A stretch of DNA of 64,000 nt from assembly GCA_025765615.1 (NCBI GenBank), contig JAIVFJ010000100.1, forward strand, positions 173,402-237,401. The letters run 5' to 3'. Position 1 is the stretch's first letter; the number at the start of each line of letters is the position of its first letter. The stretch comes from Zopfochytrium polystomum (Eukaryota; Chytridiomycota; Chytridiomycetes; Chytridiales; Chytridiaceae). The notes under the pieces are model-generated. The model did not search any database and was not told where the DNA came from. It worked only from the letters and a program-made list of their open reading frames with translations. Below are positions 10,235 through 21,600 of the stretch, in pieces. The position numbers and the translations under genes are program-made.

Positions 10235-10509
10235 TGTGGAAGACAGCATGCAAATTCCTCAGCACAAACTGACTTCTTATGGAAACTGTGTCCTGCTGTG
10301 CCTGTTCCAGGAAATTTGCCCAGCAATTCTGTATGAAGTTTGAAACTGTGCATCAGCCACACTCCTTGCACTTTCATTGAAAAGGCAGTTTTCCATAGCA
10401 ATTTGTGTGCAGAACATTTTCAAGGCATTTCTCATCTTCCCCTCTCCCCCTGCCCCCCATTTTGCCCAGAGGTGCAGTTCTGGCACTCGGCCTCTTTATC
10501 TGCGTAATG

Positions 10510-10929
10510 GTTGTTAGGCAGAACTGGCTGGTTAGCAGCAAGAGGCACAAGACGGACCCAAACCTATTGTGACTGTCAGTTATTGTTCTCACGATGCCCA
10601 TGGGAGAGCGAGCCACCACCAATGCAGACCTGGCCGCTGGCTTGCGCTGATGACAAATACTCTGAGTATTAAGTGGAACGGAAACCCAGTGTCAACAGTT
10701 TTCCTCCTCTTCTGCTCAAGCAGATAATATAGGAGAGGTTTTTACCCTGTGCCGGTCACGCTTGCCTAGCAACTATTACAGCGTGTATATCATCATCATG
10801 TATCATTAATTCACAACAGGGTTTTTTTTTCTCTTTCTCTCCAAGTTGGGGAGAAGGACCACCCACAAACACACATCTCCACTTCATTCACTCCTTCCAC
10901 TCACTCACTCAGAGTAGACTGTTTACAAT
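10510..10929 (+). repeat. Dispersed ~420-bp repeat, copy 1
   Basis: Near-identical to 17548-17966. Core landmarks are GCAAGAGGCACAAGACGG, CACGATGCCCATGGGAGAGC, then tctctccaagttggggagaa and the end agagtagactgtttacaat. It has no coding content and no obvious inverted or TG..CA ends. It may be a solo LTR or a short non-autonomous element. Confidence 0.85.
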
Positions 10930-11038
10930 GGTTACAAATAAGACACACCCAGCTCCTGCCAAGTGAGACTAGATGGAATGTCACAGGCTTCACAGCAAGT
11001 TTTTGTTGTTAGTACCAGGGGATCCCTGCACCACTATT

Positions 11039-11110
11039 GGGGGTATATATCAGTGGTAGATAGCTCGCTTCGCATGCGAGATGCCCAGGGTTCGATCCCC
11101 TGTGCCTCCA
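11039..11110 (+). tRNA. tRNA-Ala(CGC)
   Basis: 72 nt, acceptor GGGGGTA/TGCCTCC, anticodon stem CTCGC/GCGAG with loop TTCGCAT (CGC), T-arm GGTTCGATCCC. No intron. Confidence 0.92.
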
Positions 11111-11918
11111 CAGGGTTGTTGGAATGCATTGGAGTTATTGGTGTCACTGCCACTCTGGCTGACCAATCTGACAAGAAGAGCCGTTGGGCGATGCGCTCAC
11201 AAAGCCTGTCTTCCAAACAGTCTCCCTGACTGGAAGATGCACATCCAAGAAAACTGCTAAGAACTTCAAAAAGGAGTGACAAGGGCCACTTGGCTGCAGC
11301 CACACCAAAATAACCAGCAAGCACACAAACAAAACCCCACTTGCACACCAAGAACAGCAGCAGATACAGTGCAGGACATCGAAATCAAGCAAATTTGGAT
11401 TTTCTCGTTTGCCCATCAAATCTTTTTTCCTGCTAAGGCAACCCCCCCCAACTTCCCAAGCCTATTTGCTTCTCCTGCATCTCAGTATGAGATTCTTGAG
11501 TATCTCACACAAGGTGTCAGTCATAGTTTAGGTTCTTCAGCTCTTACTCTACACTGGCAAAAGGTGTGTTGTTTGGGATGGGATGGATTCTGACACTGCA
11601 AGACTATTGTTGCCAATCTCTGAGGGCAAAGTCCAAATTCAGGTTTTGTTCAAGTTGAGATCAAGTTCATTTCAAGTTCATGTCATTTCTCTCTAAAATG
11701 AAAAATGCAAAATGCTCTCAGCTGATTGGTGTTGTTGTTCTGTGTGTAGTTAATCCAGAGATTGTGTGTTACAGTCTGGTGGAAGTTGGTGCACCTGAGG
11801 CAAATCTGTGAAGGACATTGAAAATGTAATGCACAACTATATAAATCATTGATAATTGCGACTAGCGAGGGTGGGGATGGAGTGTGTGTCTGTGACAGTG
11901 GGGGGTGGTGATGGTGAC

Positions 11919-12142
11919 AGAGGAGACAGATGGAATCAAAGGCAAATTTTTATCGATTATCATGTATGAAGGGGCATATTCCAACAAGGACTATGCTTGG
12001 GTTTGTGATCCAGTGGTATGATTCCAGAGGAGACAGATGGAATCAAAGACAAATTTTCTTCTTCTTTCTTATTGATTATGACGTGTGTGGTGCATATTCC
12101 AACAAAGATCATGAGTGGGTTTGTGGTCTAGTGGTATGATTC
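11919..12142 (+). repeat. Tandem duplication covering the 5' half of tRNA-Pro
   Basis: Unit 1 (11919-12025) and unit 2 (12026-12142) both run from agaggagacagatggaatca to ..GTGGTATGATTCC, with small differences. Unit 2 continues into the complete tRNA-Pro(CGG), while unit 1 stops after the tRNA D-arm. Confidence 0.85.
11999..12025 (+). pseudogene. tRNA-Pro 5'-half fragment
   Basis: 27 nt matching the 5' end of the tRNA-Pro(CGG) gene at 12117, with two substitutions. It has the A box but no anticodon, T-arm or B box. It was produced by the local tandem duplication. Confidence 0.8.
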
Positions 12143-12188
12143 CTCCTTCGGGTGGAGGAGGTCCTGGGTTCAATCCCCAGCAAGCCCC
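12117..12188 (+). tRNA. tRNA-Pro(CGG)
   Basis: 72 nt, acceptor GGGTTTG/CAAGCCC, anticodon stem CCTCC/GGAGG with loop TTCGGGT (CGG), T-arm GGTTCAATCCC. No intron. Confidence 0.92.
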
Positions 12189-12731
12189 GTTACTTCTTCT
12201 TGAGGTGCAGGAGGAAAGGGGAGGAACCCAGTCAGGCCAAGGAGGAGTCTACTTCACCCAGTTAATGAGAAGAGTGCCTCTGCTGCAAGATTACTGCAAT
12301 GGAACAAAGCGCAGAGCAGCAAGCCACAGTTATTACCTTGCCACTGGATGGTTCTTCCTTCACGCTTGCTTGTTTTCACTCAAGTGAGTGGGATGGTGGT
12401 TTCAGGGAAGTTGTCACAGGGGACTTGTGGAGTGCATTTGTCTGAGCTTCTTCCAACACAGTTACATGGTCAAAGCTAATAAATGTGCCAAATCAAGCCT
12501 TTGTTCTGGTGCTTAGGGCATGACTGCACTTGTACTGGGTCTCAGGACTTTTGCTAATGCGGAAAGACAGACAAACTGATTGTCCTTGAAGGCAGGCTCA
12601 CATTCAGACCAGAACTAACCTGTTGTAGAAGTCAGAATGCCACTGTCACTTTGATCTGAGGAATTGAGCTAGCTTAAAATGCGAACTGTAAAAAGAGTCA
12701 CACCCCACGCACATCCATGCGTTCCTTGGAG

Positions 12732-12837
12732 TGCTCTGTACAGGGATCGAACCTGTGACTTTAGCGTCCCTCAAGCCCACAAGAGGGCTTATTAGCACTA
12801 CATTCTAACCAACTGAGTTAACAGAGCCTCTGCCTGA
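12732..12837 (-). tRNA. tRNA-Ile(AAT), with intron
   Basis: 106 nt including an intron of about 21-22 nt after position 37. Acceptor GCTCTGT/ACAGAGC, anticodon stem TAGTG/CGCTA, loop CTAATA|A (AAT), T-arm GGTTCGATCCC. Confidence 0.9.
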
Positions 12838-13188
12838 TACAAGCTCGCTGCCTTTATCAGACAGAAGGAAAAAAGTCAGAGGTTGGCTTTACCAATTTGT
12901 CTTTTTCCCTTAATTAGTAATTTCGTACATGCTAGATAAGGAAAACTCTGTCACCCGGTGTGCAATTGGAATATGGTCAGGATTCAGTTTTGAAAATGCT
13001 CATTCTGTGAAGGAGGATCTGTATGGTTGAGTCCTTTGTGCAGTAAACACAAGGAGAGAGGGTTGATCCTGCTTGGTTGACCATTTAAACTTCTTAGTTT
13101 GCAGTGACAGTTCCGTTACTGTTAAGCCACCTCCACTGCAGCGGTTAGGTTAAACTACAACAGAGGATGGCTGAGATAATGGGAGGAT

Positions 13189-13271
13189 TGAGCAGAGTGG
13201 GATTCCAACCCACGCCTCCGGAGAGACCAGAGCCTTAATCTGGCGCCTTAGACCAACTCGCCCATCTGCCC
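13189..13271 (-). tRNA. tRNA-Leu(AAG)
   Basis: 83 nt with the long variable arm of class II tRNAs. Acceptor GGGCAGA/TCTGCTC, anticodon stem CCAGA/TCTGG, loop TTAAGGC (AAG), T-arm GGTTGGAATCC. No intron. Confidence 0.9.
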
Positions 13272-13453
13272 CCCAACAAGGCTTTAATATGTTGCTCCTT
13301 GTGTAAAATGGTGCAGGGCTGGGAGATGGGTTGGGGTGGTAACTACTGCAAAGACCTGCCTCCAGAACAAACAGAGGCTATGCTTTCCACATGTACACAT
13401 TGACCTTCTGCCTGCTCCATATGGTGGATGCACACACCACACACAGGCAAGGC

Positions 13454-13506
13454 CTTTTATTTTTTATTTTTTATTTTTTATTTTTTATTTTTTATTTTTT
13501 ATTTTT
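13454..13506 (+). repeat. Short tandem repeat of T(5-6)A units
   Basis: About eight tandem TTTTTTA-type units (seven-base period, slightly irregular) in a tRNA-island spacer. Non-coding. Confidence 0.9.
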
Positions 13507-13828
13507 AAATATTGCTGGCCGTCAGAGAGGTTTTGCAAAATTTCCTGTTGCATCACCAAACTGAGCATTACCACCAACAATGGCTGTCATCTGTATCTGT
13601 AAAGTTGTTTTGGGCGCTACCGTAATTTTCTTTTTTTTTCCTTTCCAGCACACACAAATTTTTTCTTTTCCTATTTATCTGCCATTCTGGTGCTCTTCTT
13701 GGATGGCAGCCCCAAGCCCTTACAAAAATAGTTTTATATGCACAAGCTGTTTGACTGATTGTTTCTCCAGCATTAAGGCTATTGAATTATGGCAATTTTT
13801 GGAAAGATATTGTGGAGTGTTGATATTA

Positions 13829-14333
13829 CAGCTCTAGCCCAAAAACTTTGGTTTATTAAGTTGTTAGCATATTTCCTCAAAGTTCTTTTGGTGTGCAAAT
13901 AGCCTTCAACTAATCTGAAAACAGAGCGAGGTATTACAAAAACAAGAAAGAAAAAGAGCTGGAAGAAAGTGAAATCTGCTCAAGAGTCAAAACAACGAAA
14001 AATCAGAAACAACATGCACTTCATTTTGTGGTGAAAGCAAGATGACACTACGGCTGTGAGAGGTATCCAAGTTGCACAAAAATAAACAGTGGAATAAACG
14101 GTGGGAAAGCTGCGGTCCTACTGGGTGAAGCAATCAAATCCAGCAGTAGCCTGAAAACTTTGGGTGACCAAGTGAAAATGAAAGTAAAATCATGACTGTA
14201 GACTGACAGCCAAATACCCACATGCAAGCTTCTTTTTTTGTTTCAGCAGGTCTGCTGTCTCTTGTCCAGTCCACCAACAGTTGATTTTTACTTGTTTTTC
14301 AGGTGGTAGCCCAGAGCTTTCAAGCTGGCACTG
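13829..14333. mobile_element. Decayed or non-autonomous relative of the Tc1-like transposon
   Basis: The left end CAGCTCTAGCCCAAAAACTT (13829) is clearly related to the transposon terminus CAGCGCTAGCCCGAAAAC and is preceded by TA. The right end at 14333 is followed by TA, and its reverse complement begins CAGTGCCAGCTTGAAAGC, a weaker match (about 15 of 24 positions). A third terminus-like tract, CAGTAGCCTGAAAACTTTGG, lies inside at about 14144. The 505-bp interior has no open frame of note. It could be a small non-autonomous element or an eroded copy. The left-end relation is firm, the right end tentative. Confidence 0.45.
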
Positions 14334-14369
14334 TAAAGCATTTCAAAGAGGGATCAGGAGGTCCTAAAG

Positions 14370-14457
14370 CGCTACCGGGTGGACTTGAACCACCAACCTT
14401 GCGGTTTGCTGTACATGTCTAACAGCCGCACGCGCTAACCAGTTGCGCCACGGCAGC
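14370..14457 (-). tRNA. tRNA-Asn(GTT), with intron
   Basis: 88 nt with an intron of about 14 nt after position 37. Acceptor GCTGCCG/CGGTAGC, anticodon stem TGCGG/CCGCA, loop CTGTTA|A (GTT), T-arm GGTTCAAGTCC. Confidence 0.9.
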
Positions 14458-14748
14458 CTGTGCTCACAGTACCGTGCTTGTGACAGTAGACAACATTTTT
14501 ACACTTTCACCACGTCTCTCCTTTTGTCTGTCTTCAATCTCACTCTCACTCTCTCTCTTCTCATGCACTCTGTCCCCCTCACGCACACACACACTGGGGA
14601 ACTTGGTCCTAGGTGTGTGATCATTTTATTCTTGCTCAGAGCCAGCAAAATGCTAGCATGGCCTGTGGCTCTCACTTTCGCACCGTTTGGGCGTCGACCT
14701 GCTGACATTGAAATGCTTCCCCTGGGAGTACAGGCGCCAGGAGAGAGG

Positions 14749-14820
14749 AGGACCCAGCCGGGGTTGATCCGGCGACCTGTCGATCTGCAGTCGACCGCTC
14801 TACCACTGAGCTATAAGTCC
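14749..14820 (-). tRNA. tRNA-Cys(GCA)
   Basis: 72 nt, acceptor GGACTTA/TGGGTCC with three G-U pairs, discriminator U as usual for Cys. Anticodon stem GTCGA/TCGAC with loop CTGCAGA (GCA). No intron. Confidence 0.9.
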
Positions 14821-16471
14821 CTGTGCTGTGCCACACAATACAAGAATTCTTGTCACTCCTTACTGTTGCTTTTTTTTTTTAATTTTTTTTTTTTTTTTTA
14901 AGGGAAGTGGAGCTTTGCTTGCTGGTGATGTTTGAGTTACCCCTCTTTGCAAGCTCCTCCTCAAGCCTCATGTGCTGTGTGTCAAATTCTCCCTTGCTAG
15001 TGTGTTCCCACCAATTGGGCAGGATTAGGATGAGACAGCAGCATTACACAGGACCAGTTCATTCAGTCCCACACACAGCAGTTGTGCTTTGCCATTTGCA
15101 TCTCCTTCCCCACCACCACAAATCAGAAATTACAGAGAGAGAAAGAGAGAGACAAAGGTAAGAAGGGAGAGAGAAAGGATGAAAGTGGGTGGCTCACCCA
15201 TCCCTCATCTCTCCCACTTTAGAGAGTGATAAGGCTTAACACTGCTCAAATCAAATCCAAACAAGGTCCGATTTGGGTCTGATTCAAAAAATTGAATCAA
15301 ATCAATCAGATGGTTTTTTGCTGAATAAGCTGTTTCTCTTTGATTCAAAATTCTTCTCTGGTAATTTCTGTTCCATTTGGCGCAATTTGGCCAATCAAAT
15401 GTCAGGTATATTGCAAATATTCGTGATATGTGGTTAAAAACTTACAGTGCTGTACTGAAAACCTCTTGTTTTCTCACCACCACAAATGCACTTTGTTTTC
15501 AATACAAAAGAAGAAAACATAAAAAATTATATTTTTTCTTTATTGATTTGCAAATGACATTGAGAAAAGGTGTGAAACAAGTGAGAAAAAAAAAAGTTTT
15601 TCTGCATCTAGCTGGAAAATAAATTGAGTCAAATTGCGGATCTAGCCAGAGTTAAACCCTACAGAGCAACTGCTCACCTATTCCTAAACCAAAACATTTG
15701 GGAACAGGAGAATGAATGAAAAAAGCCATAATCAGGGTCATGTGAGCTTGCCCCTCCAGGAGCAAAGCCTTGCGCTTGGAGGGAGAATTCTCACCTCTGA
15801 CTCCAAAGTACCTGAAACGGCAACCACCGTATTCTGCCCACAGTGCACCCCTGCATGCGTTGTCCTCTAATTTGATGCCAAGCATGCCAGCAACTTGTGG
15901 TGCAAGGCGATGAATTGCTAATGTTGTTGGACACTTGGCTTTCTGCTTGTGATGCAGCAATTCCCCTCTGGCAGAGCAACAGAGGTTACCACTAACCCCT
16001 TCCCACGCTTGATGATAATGTTGCTGAGCAGGAAAGGCTAGGCTAAGGTGGTGGCAAAAGAGCAATGTTCTGTCATTGAGCATTGCAAGAAGTGAAGGTG
16101 ACACATGAATTAATCAGTGAAATCCTCGAACCAATTGTTGAACCACCCCACTCCCAATTAAAGGAGAACGAAGGCTGTGCCCCCCAGATTCGGAGCCGAC
16201 TTTCATGAAAAACTGCCCAGCAACTGCAAATGCTTTGGCCCAAAAATGCCCTTTGTGATGTGGAGAATGCAGAGAAGTGCATTACCTGCACAATTTTGGG
16301 GCAGATTCTTCAAAAATTAGGTCTCTGCGACCCACAAATACAGATGTGTGTGGCCCACTGCCACTGCAGACTTGCCATCCTGCAGAGTGGAGAGTGCAGA
16401 TGTTGGCCAACCGCATTGGCGGTATGCAGCCTTACTGAGGACACAATCTTGTTTTTGCACCCATTGTTCCT
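14821..16471. other. Repeat-rich spacer of the tRNA island
   Basis: Contains T-runs (about 14870-14900), a GA-rich tract (about 15135-15170) and one copy of a diverged dispersed repeat (about 15260-15650, see copy at 17985). No protein gene was recognised. Confidence 0.5.
15260..15650 (+). repeat. Diverged AT-rich dispersed repeat, copy 1
   Basis: Shares ordered blocks with 17985-18245, such as GATTTGGGTCTGATTCAAAA and AATCAAATGTC.GG.ATA.TGCAAA. A weaker third copy lies at 20575-20735. Function unknown; it looks like an old interspersed repeat. Confidence 0.6.
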
Positions 16472-16552
16472 TGTCACCACCTGGGTTAAGGTGACAGACT
16501 CAAAATCTGTTACTCTCGGGGTGCACAGGTTTGAGTCCTGCCTTTTTCGACA
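16472..16552 (+). pseudogene. Degenerate tRNA-Leu(CAA)
   Basis: The anticodon arm is intact (ACAGA CTCAAAA TCTGT, anticodon CAA) and a class II variable arm follows. However, the D-arm/5' half is shortened and cannot fold normally, the T-stem has a mismatch, and the 3' end TCGACA pairs poorly with the 5' end. Most likely a tRNA pseudogene, though an unusual functional tRNA is not excluded. Confidence 0.55.
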
Positions 16553-17124
16553 AAGCAGGAGCAGGACTGAAGGGTACGTTAAGCTTGTTTGGCTGTTTGC
16601 ACTTTCTGTGCCTGCTCCATTTGTCTATGTGTTGTTTCTTAATTTGAATTTTGTCCTTTGTTGTCTGCCTAGACTAGTAGACTGTCTCTGACCCTGTCTG
16701 TTGTAGTCAATCCAAATTTCCTCTGCAAAGCTGCTTCCTCCTGCTAAAGTTGACTTGGTGAGGTAGGCCAAGAGGGTCTGAGTCCTGACAGGCAACATTC
16801 CCCTGACTGGAGCTGGGAACAGGACAGACACGCCTCCCCACCTCCTTTCTAGACAACTGCTCCACCTCCCATAGGTACAGAGACAGATGAACAATTGTCT
16901 GTCCCTGGCAGTCACTCACAAATCCTCTGCCACACCTAAGGGTATCCCCCTCAACTGGGCCAGCAGCACAGCTGGTGGGCTGAGAGACAGGAGCACACTC
17001 TTCACCTGTCCCCTGCAGTCGTTCCTGTCACGCCATGGCCTGTTTATGAGACCACCCTGGTGGCAACTCTGTCTACAGCCCAGTCAAGGCAATTACTAAG
17101 GTTTCAAATCAACACATTCTCATG

Positions 17125-17210
17125 ACATTTGACGTCGTATTGTTATGGTAACAAAGCCGCCCATCGTTATCCGGTTCCAGGTTCGATTCCCTACACTAAT
17201 TATACGTCAT
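17125..17210 (+). pseudogene. tRNA-like remnant with a perfect B box
   Basis: GGTTCGATTCC at about 17179 is a consensus pol III B box/T-arm. Upstream sequence does not give a clear anticodon arm or A box, and the flanks GACGT..ACGTC pair weakly. Could be a decayed tRNA or a tRNA-derived SINE head. Confidence 0.3.
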
Positions 17211-17547
17211 CCATATGTGATAAATTTCGTGATAACGTACCGCGATACCACATAAACTGATGCTGGAATGCCCTATCCTTGTCGCATCGTTTATCGTCTG
17301 TCGTGTGTTGACTTGGAACCTTAGTGATTACCATTGATTGCAACATACAATAGATGGTTGCTTGCTGTGCACTCTGCTCTGCACACATACCCCATACACT
17401 CTGTTATAAGGCAAGCTATAAGCCGTCCCTTGCTGTCTCGAAACCGAAAAAAAAAACAACAGCAAAATCCTGGTAAAACTGTTGGTAAACCTTACCTCTG
17501 GTTATGAAACTCTTTCAACCTCATCAGCTCGGTTTGTAGGGTTTAAT

Positions 17548-17966
17548 ATGCGTTAGGCGGGACTCACTTTTTAGCGGCAAGAGGCACAAGACGGACCCAA
17601 ACCTATTGTGACTGTCAGTTATCGTTCTCACGATGCCCATGGGAGAGCGAGCCACCGCCAATGCAGATCTGGGCGCTGGCTTGCACTGTTGACAAATACT
17701 CTGAGTATTAAGTGGAACGGAAACCCAGGTGTCAACAGTTTTCCTCCTCCTCTGCTCAAGCAGATAATATAGGAGAGGTTTTTACCCTGTGCCGGTCACG
17801 CTTGCCTAGCAACTATTACAGCGTGTATATCATCATCATGTATCAATAATTCATAACAGAGTTTTTCTCCTTTCTCTCCACGTTGGGGAGAAGGACTACC
17901 CACAAACACACATCTCCACTTCATTCACTCCTTCCACTCACTCACTCAGAGTAGACTGTTTACAAT
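17548..17966 (+). repeat. Dispersed ~420-bp repeat, copy 2
   Basis: Near-identical to 10510-10929, with a handful of substitutions and small indels. Same 5' landmarks and the same end agagtagactgtttacaat. Confidence 0.85.
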
Positions 17967-17984
17967 ATGAATTGAATTGTATGA

Positions 17985-18245
17985 AAAAAAGGTCTGATTT
18001 GGGTCTGATTCAAAAAATCAAATCAAAACAAATCAAATGATTGTTTGCCAAAATCAGCCATTTGCGTTTGATTCAAAGCTTTTTAATAAGTATTTTTTCA
18101 AATGTCTGCCCTATTAGGGGTGATTCAGCCTAAAAATGCCTAATTTGGCGAATCAAATGTCTGGCATACTGCAAAAAATTGTCATTTGAGTGTGGAAACC
18201 CAAATTGAATCAAGTCAAATTGCAAATCCAGCCCAACCTGTGTTA
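17985..18245 (+). repeat. Diverged AT-rich dispersed repeat, copy 2
   Basis: Ordered similarity to 15260-15650 (GATTTGGGTCTGATTCAAAA, AATCAAATGTCTGGCATACT, then a GTCAAATTGC block). It directly follows the second 420-bp repeat. Confidence 0.6.
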
Positions 18246-18592
18246 AACCCAATTGGTTTGGGAAAAAGCCATTCATTCTTAAGGCTGTGCAGTACAGACT
18301 TGGGGCGGACAATCCAGGAAAACGCTCTGCGTCTGCCCTTGTGGTTTCCCGAAAAAGAGCCCTCTGTATATGGAGATCCACAGGGTCCCTGCAAGTTTTC
18401 AGGCGGATTCCTCAAAAGTCAGTCAGAAAAATTCCAGTTTGGATAAGGATCAGGGTCAAAACTGGCTGACTGCTGAGCCCTACCCAACACAGTCCTTTGG
18501 TCTATCCTCTGACCAAGCAGCAAGTAACTTTTGTGCCTTCAAAACATCACACTGGCAGAGAGGCATACCCCTGAAATTGGCTACGCATTTTT

Positions 18593-18665
18593 TGGAGAAT
18601 CGGGGTATCGATCCCCGTGCCTCTCGCATGCTAAGCGAGCGCTCTACCATTTGAGCTAATTCCCC
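18593..18665 (-). tRNA. tRNA-Ala(AGC)
   Basis: 73 nt, acceptor GGGGAAT/ATTCTCC, anticodon loop TTAGCAT (AGC), T-arm GGATCGATACC. No intron. Confidence 0.92.
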
Positions 18666-21600
18666 ATGTCGAATTGGCTGTATATACAGAACTCATTGAC
18701 ATGTGTGTTTGTGAGTTTGTCAAGAGTCCTTCTTGGAGAGCAGGAAAACTCTGCTCTGAGTAATTGAAACATAATGATGATATGCATGCTATAATAGCTA
18801 AGGCTTGGGGGTTTGGCTAACCCAACAGGTTCACTGTTGCTTAACAGGCTGGTTTTAGCGGGGCACAGCCTGCAGAATCAAACAAAACCTCAGCAGAACG
18901 TTTTGGTGGCTTTAAAGTTTCCTCTAATGCACATTAACCAGAAAAATTCCAGGCAGAATGATTGGAATGTGAATCCTTGTGAGCCAAACACCCAAGCTGT
19001 AATAAAAGTCACTGGGAGAGAGTAACCAACCCATAATCATCTGCTTGGCAGAAGAGGTGGAAAACTGTTTACACTGGGTTTCTCTTCCACTACATACCAT
19101 GGGTTCCTATAATCGAATTACCAATTGAATTTCTTTCTTCCAATTGATGAGGGAGCCAGTTCAATTACTGGAAAAATTGGAACAACAATTGGGAATGATT
19201 TAAGAAGGACAGATCACTGACAAGGTCTTATGGTGAGGGCAGCCTCCTTTCCACCCACTGTTTTTGCCTTTCAGCCATTGTTTCCTCTGGAGGCCTTTGC
19301 GAAAAAAATTACTCTGATGTGGCATTTCCCACCAAACAATTAATTTTTCAGAACCACTGCTACATACTCAGACTATTTAAGGCTGTCATCCAAAAAGGCG
19401 GTAGCAGATAGCCCCTTTACATGTGCTTCTCATTATCCTGGTTTTCTTGCAGACATGAAGCAGATACAGATATCCAATCTCTGCCCTTCTTATTAAGTTT
19501 ACTCAGAAATTTTCTACTATGCAGACTAAATATTCAGACTAATTGTCAAGCTTCCTGCTTCTAATTCCATTGTACAGTTGGGGGGAAAAGTGCAAAAAGT
19601 TCCAGCGTCCTTCACAGAAGCCCAATATACAAAACTTTCCCAGTTCTCAATCTTTTGATGCCAAACTTTGAGCACAATTAGGAATTTGGTGGAGTGATAT
19701 GCTGCTAAAAAATTTTATGAAGTTGCAGCAGCTCAGTCCCCAGATAATAGCAATCAAATAGGAAAACACTGGGAATAGACAGATCCTCTTGAGTTGCTCT
19801 CTTTGAGCAGTTTGGACGAAAATGCCTCAACAGGAGCTGATTGATAGCGCATCATTTTTCAAATACCAAGTGTGAAACTGAATACACTGTGTGATTTTCA
19901 GCAGCAAAAGAAGGTTGGAGCAACCAGATAACTTGCAAACATGCAATTTCTAAACTCAAATACCTTCCCATTTGAAGCCTCTTTAGAGACGCTGCTGAAG
20001 AAGATAGGCGCTTGTGAAACATTTTGGTGAATAAGTTGCAAGCTTCGTGTGATCAGAAGTTTTTTTTGAACCAATAAGCAATAAGTTTGCAAGTTTTGCT
20101 GTGAATGACTTCTCCAACTTCTGGAGCTGCTGGAAAATGCCACAGTCCATTTCATCATATCAAAGCTATGTATGTGGTGATCTGTTTCAGATTGTTTACC
20201 AGTACTACTGGTTTGCAGTGTGCAAAGTGCATAAATCAGATTAAGAAGAGTGAAAATTGACAGGCAGCTCATTTCCAAAATTTTCACGTAAAATTCCTAT
20301 TATCAGGAGAATGAGCCACAGACGTCTCATCAAAATTCTCTAATGTATTTGACTACTAGTGCCCTATCAGTGTACAAAATCTCCTAACAAAATATTGGAA
20401 ATTGACAGAGTTCTCTGCCATGGACTTCTGTCTGAGAATTCAGAAAATTCGGAGTGTCTGAGGACTTTTTTCCCTCTCTGTACTTCACTATGTTTGATAG
20501 TGAGAAGAGCTCTAGGGTCTGCCGCAGACCTGAATCGGACTGGACTTTGAGGAAATTTTATAGTTCAATGTTTGAATTCGATTCAATTCAACTTCATTAA
20601 TAGACATTTCGTATTTTATTCAAAGTTGGCAAAATTTGATGTAAAATTAGCAATATGTCAAATTCAAATGTCTGACAACAGCAAGAAAATTGGTGTTTGG
20701 GTCCAAAACATTGAATCAAGTTGGGGCAGGCCTATCTCCATTTGGTGTGTGGCAGACTGTAAAGAACTCCCTTTGGCTCTTGAGTTACAATTAGCGTCTG
20801 AGTAACTTGAGAGCCCCCTGTTTATATGCTACACAATCTTATAAATGCTTCTTATCAATAATTTTTTCTTTCTTGTCAGTGCCGCCCTTGTCATTAATTT
20901 TTAATTCTTCCATCATTTCATTTTTCTCTCACAAACACACATCTCCACTTCATTCACCCCTTCCACTACCTCACTCAGAGTGGACTGTTTGCACTTCAAA
21001 CAGTTTTCTTCCTTTCTTCCCGCTTTTTTTTCTTCTTTCTTCCTAATTCCCCCCCTCCCTATAAATAGCTGCCCTGGGGGGAGCACCCTCATTAATCCCA
21101 CCTAACTTTACAAACCCACCCTTCAATAAATGCCATCTCTAAGAAATTCAATTGTGTTCTTCTGAAATCCCCTTCCGTTCTACCCAATGAGCCTCCTCTG
21201 AACCTCCTATAACACAATTTGAGCTGCCTGTCATTGGGTTGGACTCTTTGCACTTGTGCAGAGCTGGTACGCCAGTCCTGCTTGTGGTTAGACCTTATGT
21301 CGCCCAGGAGAGTAACCATCTACTTCTGGCTCTGTTCACATGGATGACGATAATGATGAATAAATACCAGCCACACTTTGACCATCGATGAAAGATAATA
21401 AATAGATTTACGTAATGCCTCCCTGCTCGTAAGACGGAAGGATGTAGACGTAGAACCTGACCTGAGGGATGGATGGATCAGTGGATCAGTGGAGCATAGA
21501 GGAGATGCCACAGTTCTTCCTACTTATGTGAGCGCCCCCGCACCGTTAGGTATTAGTCACAATGTGGGAGTCCTAATATTGAGTTCAGCTGTGGTTGCTC

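Noticed and set aside
10077..10265. Thr/His repeat frames over 10.1-10.3 kb
   Set aside because: Translation of a (GT)n microsatellite, not a gene.
13454..13506. Possible internal telomere tract
   Set aside because: T(5-6)A units lack the G-rich strand of telomeric repeats (TTAGGG-like). Better called a simple repeat.
14141..14170. Complete second copy of the Tc1-like element starting here
   Set aside because: Only about 30 bp resemble the terminus, no TA precedes it and no transposase sequence follows.
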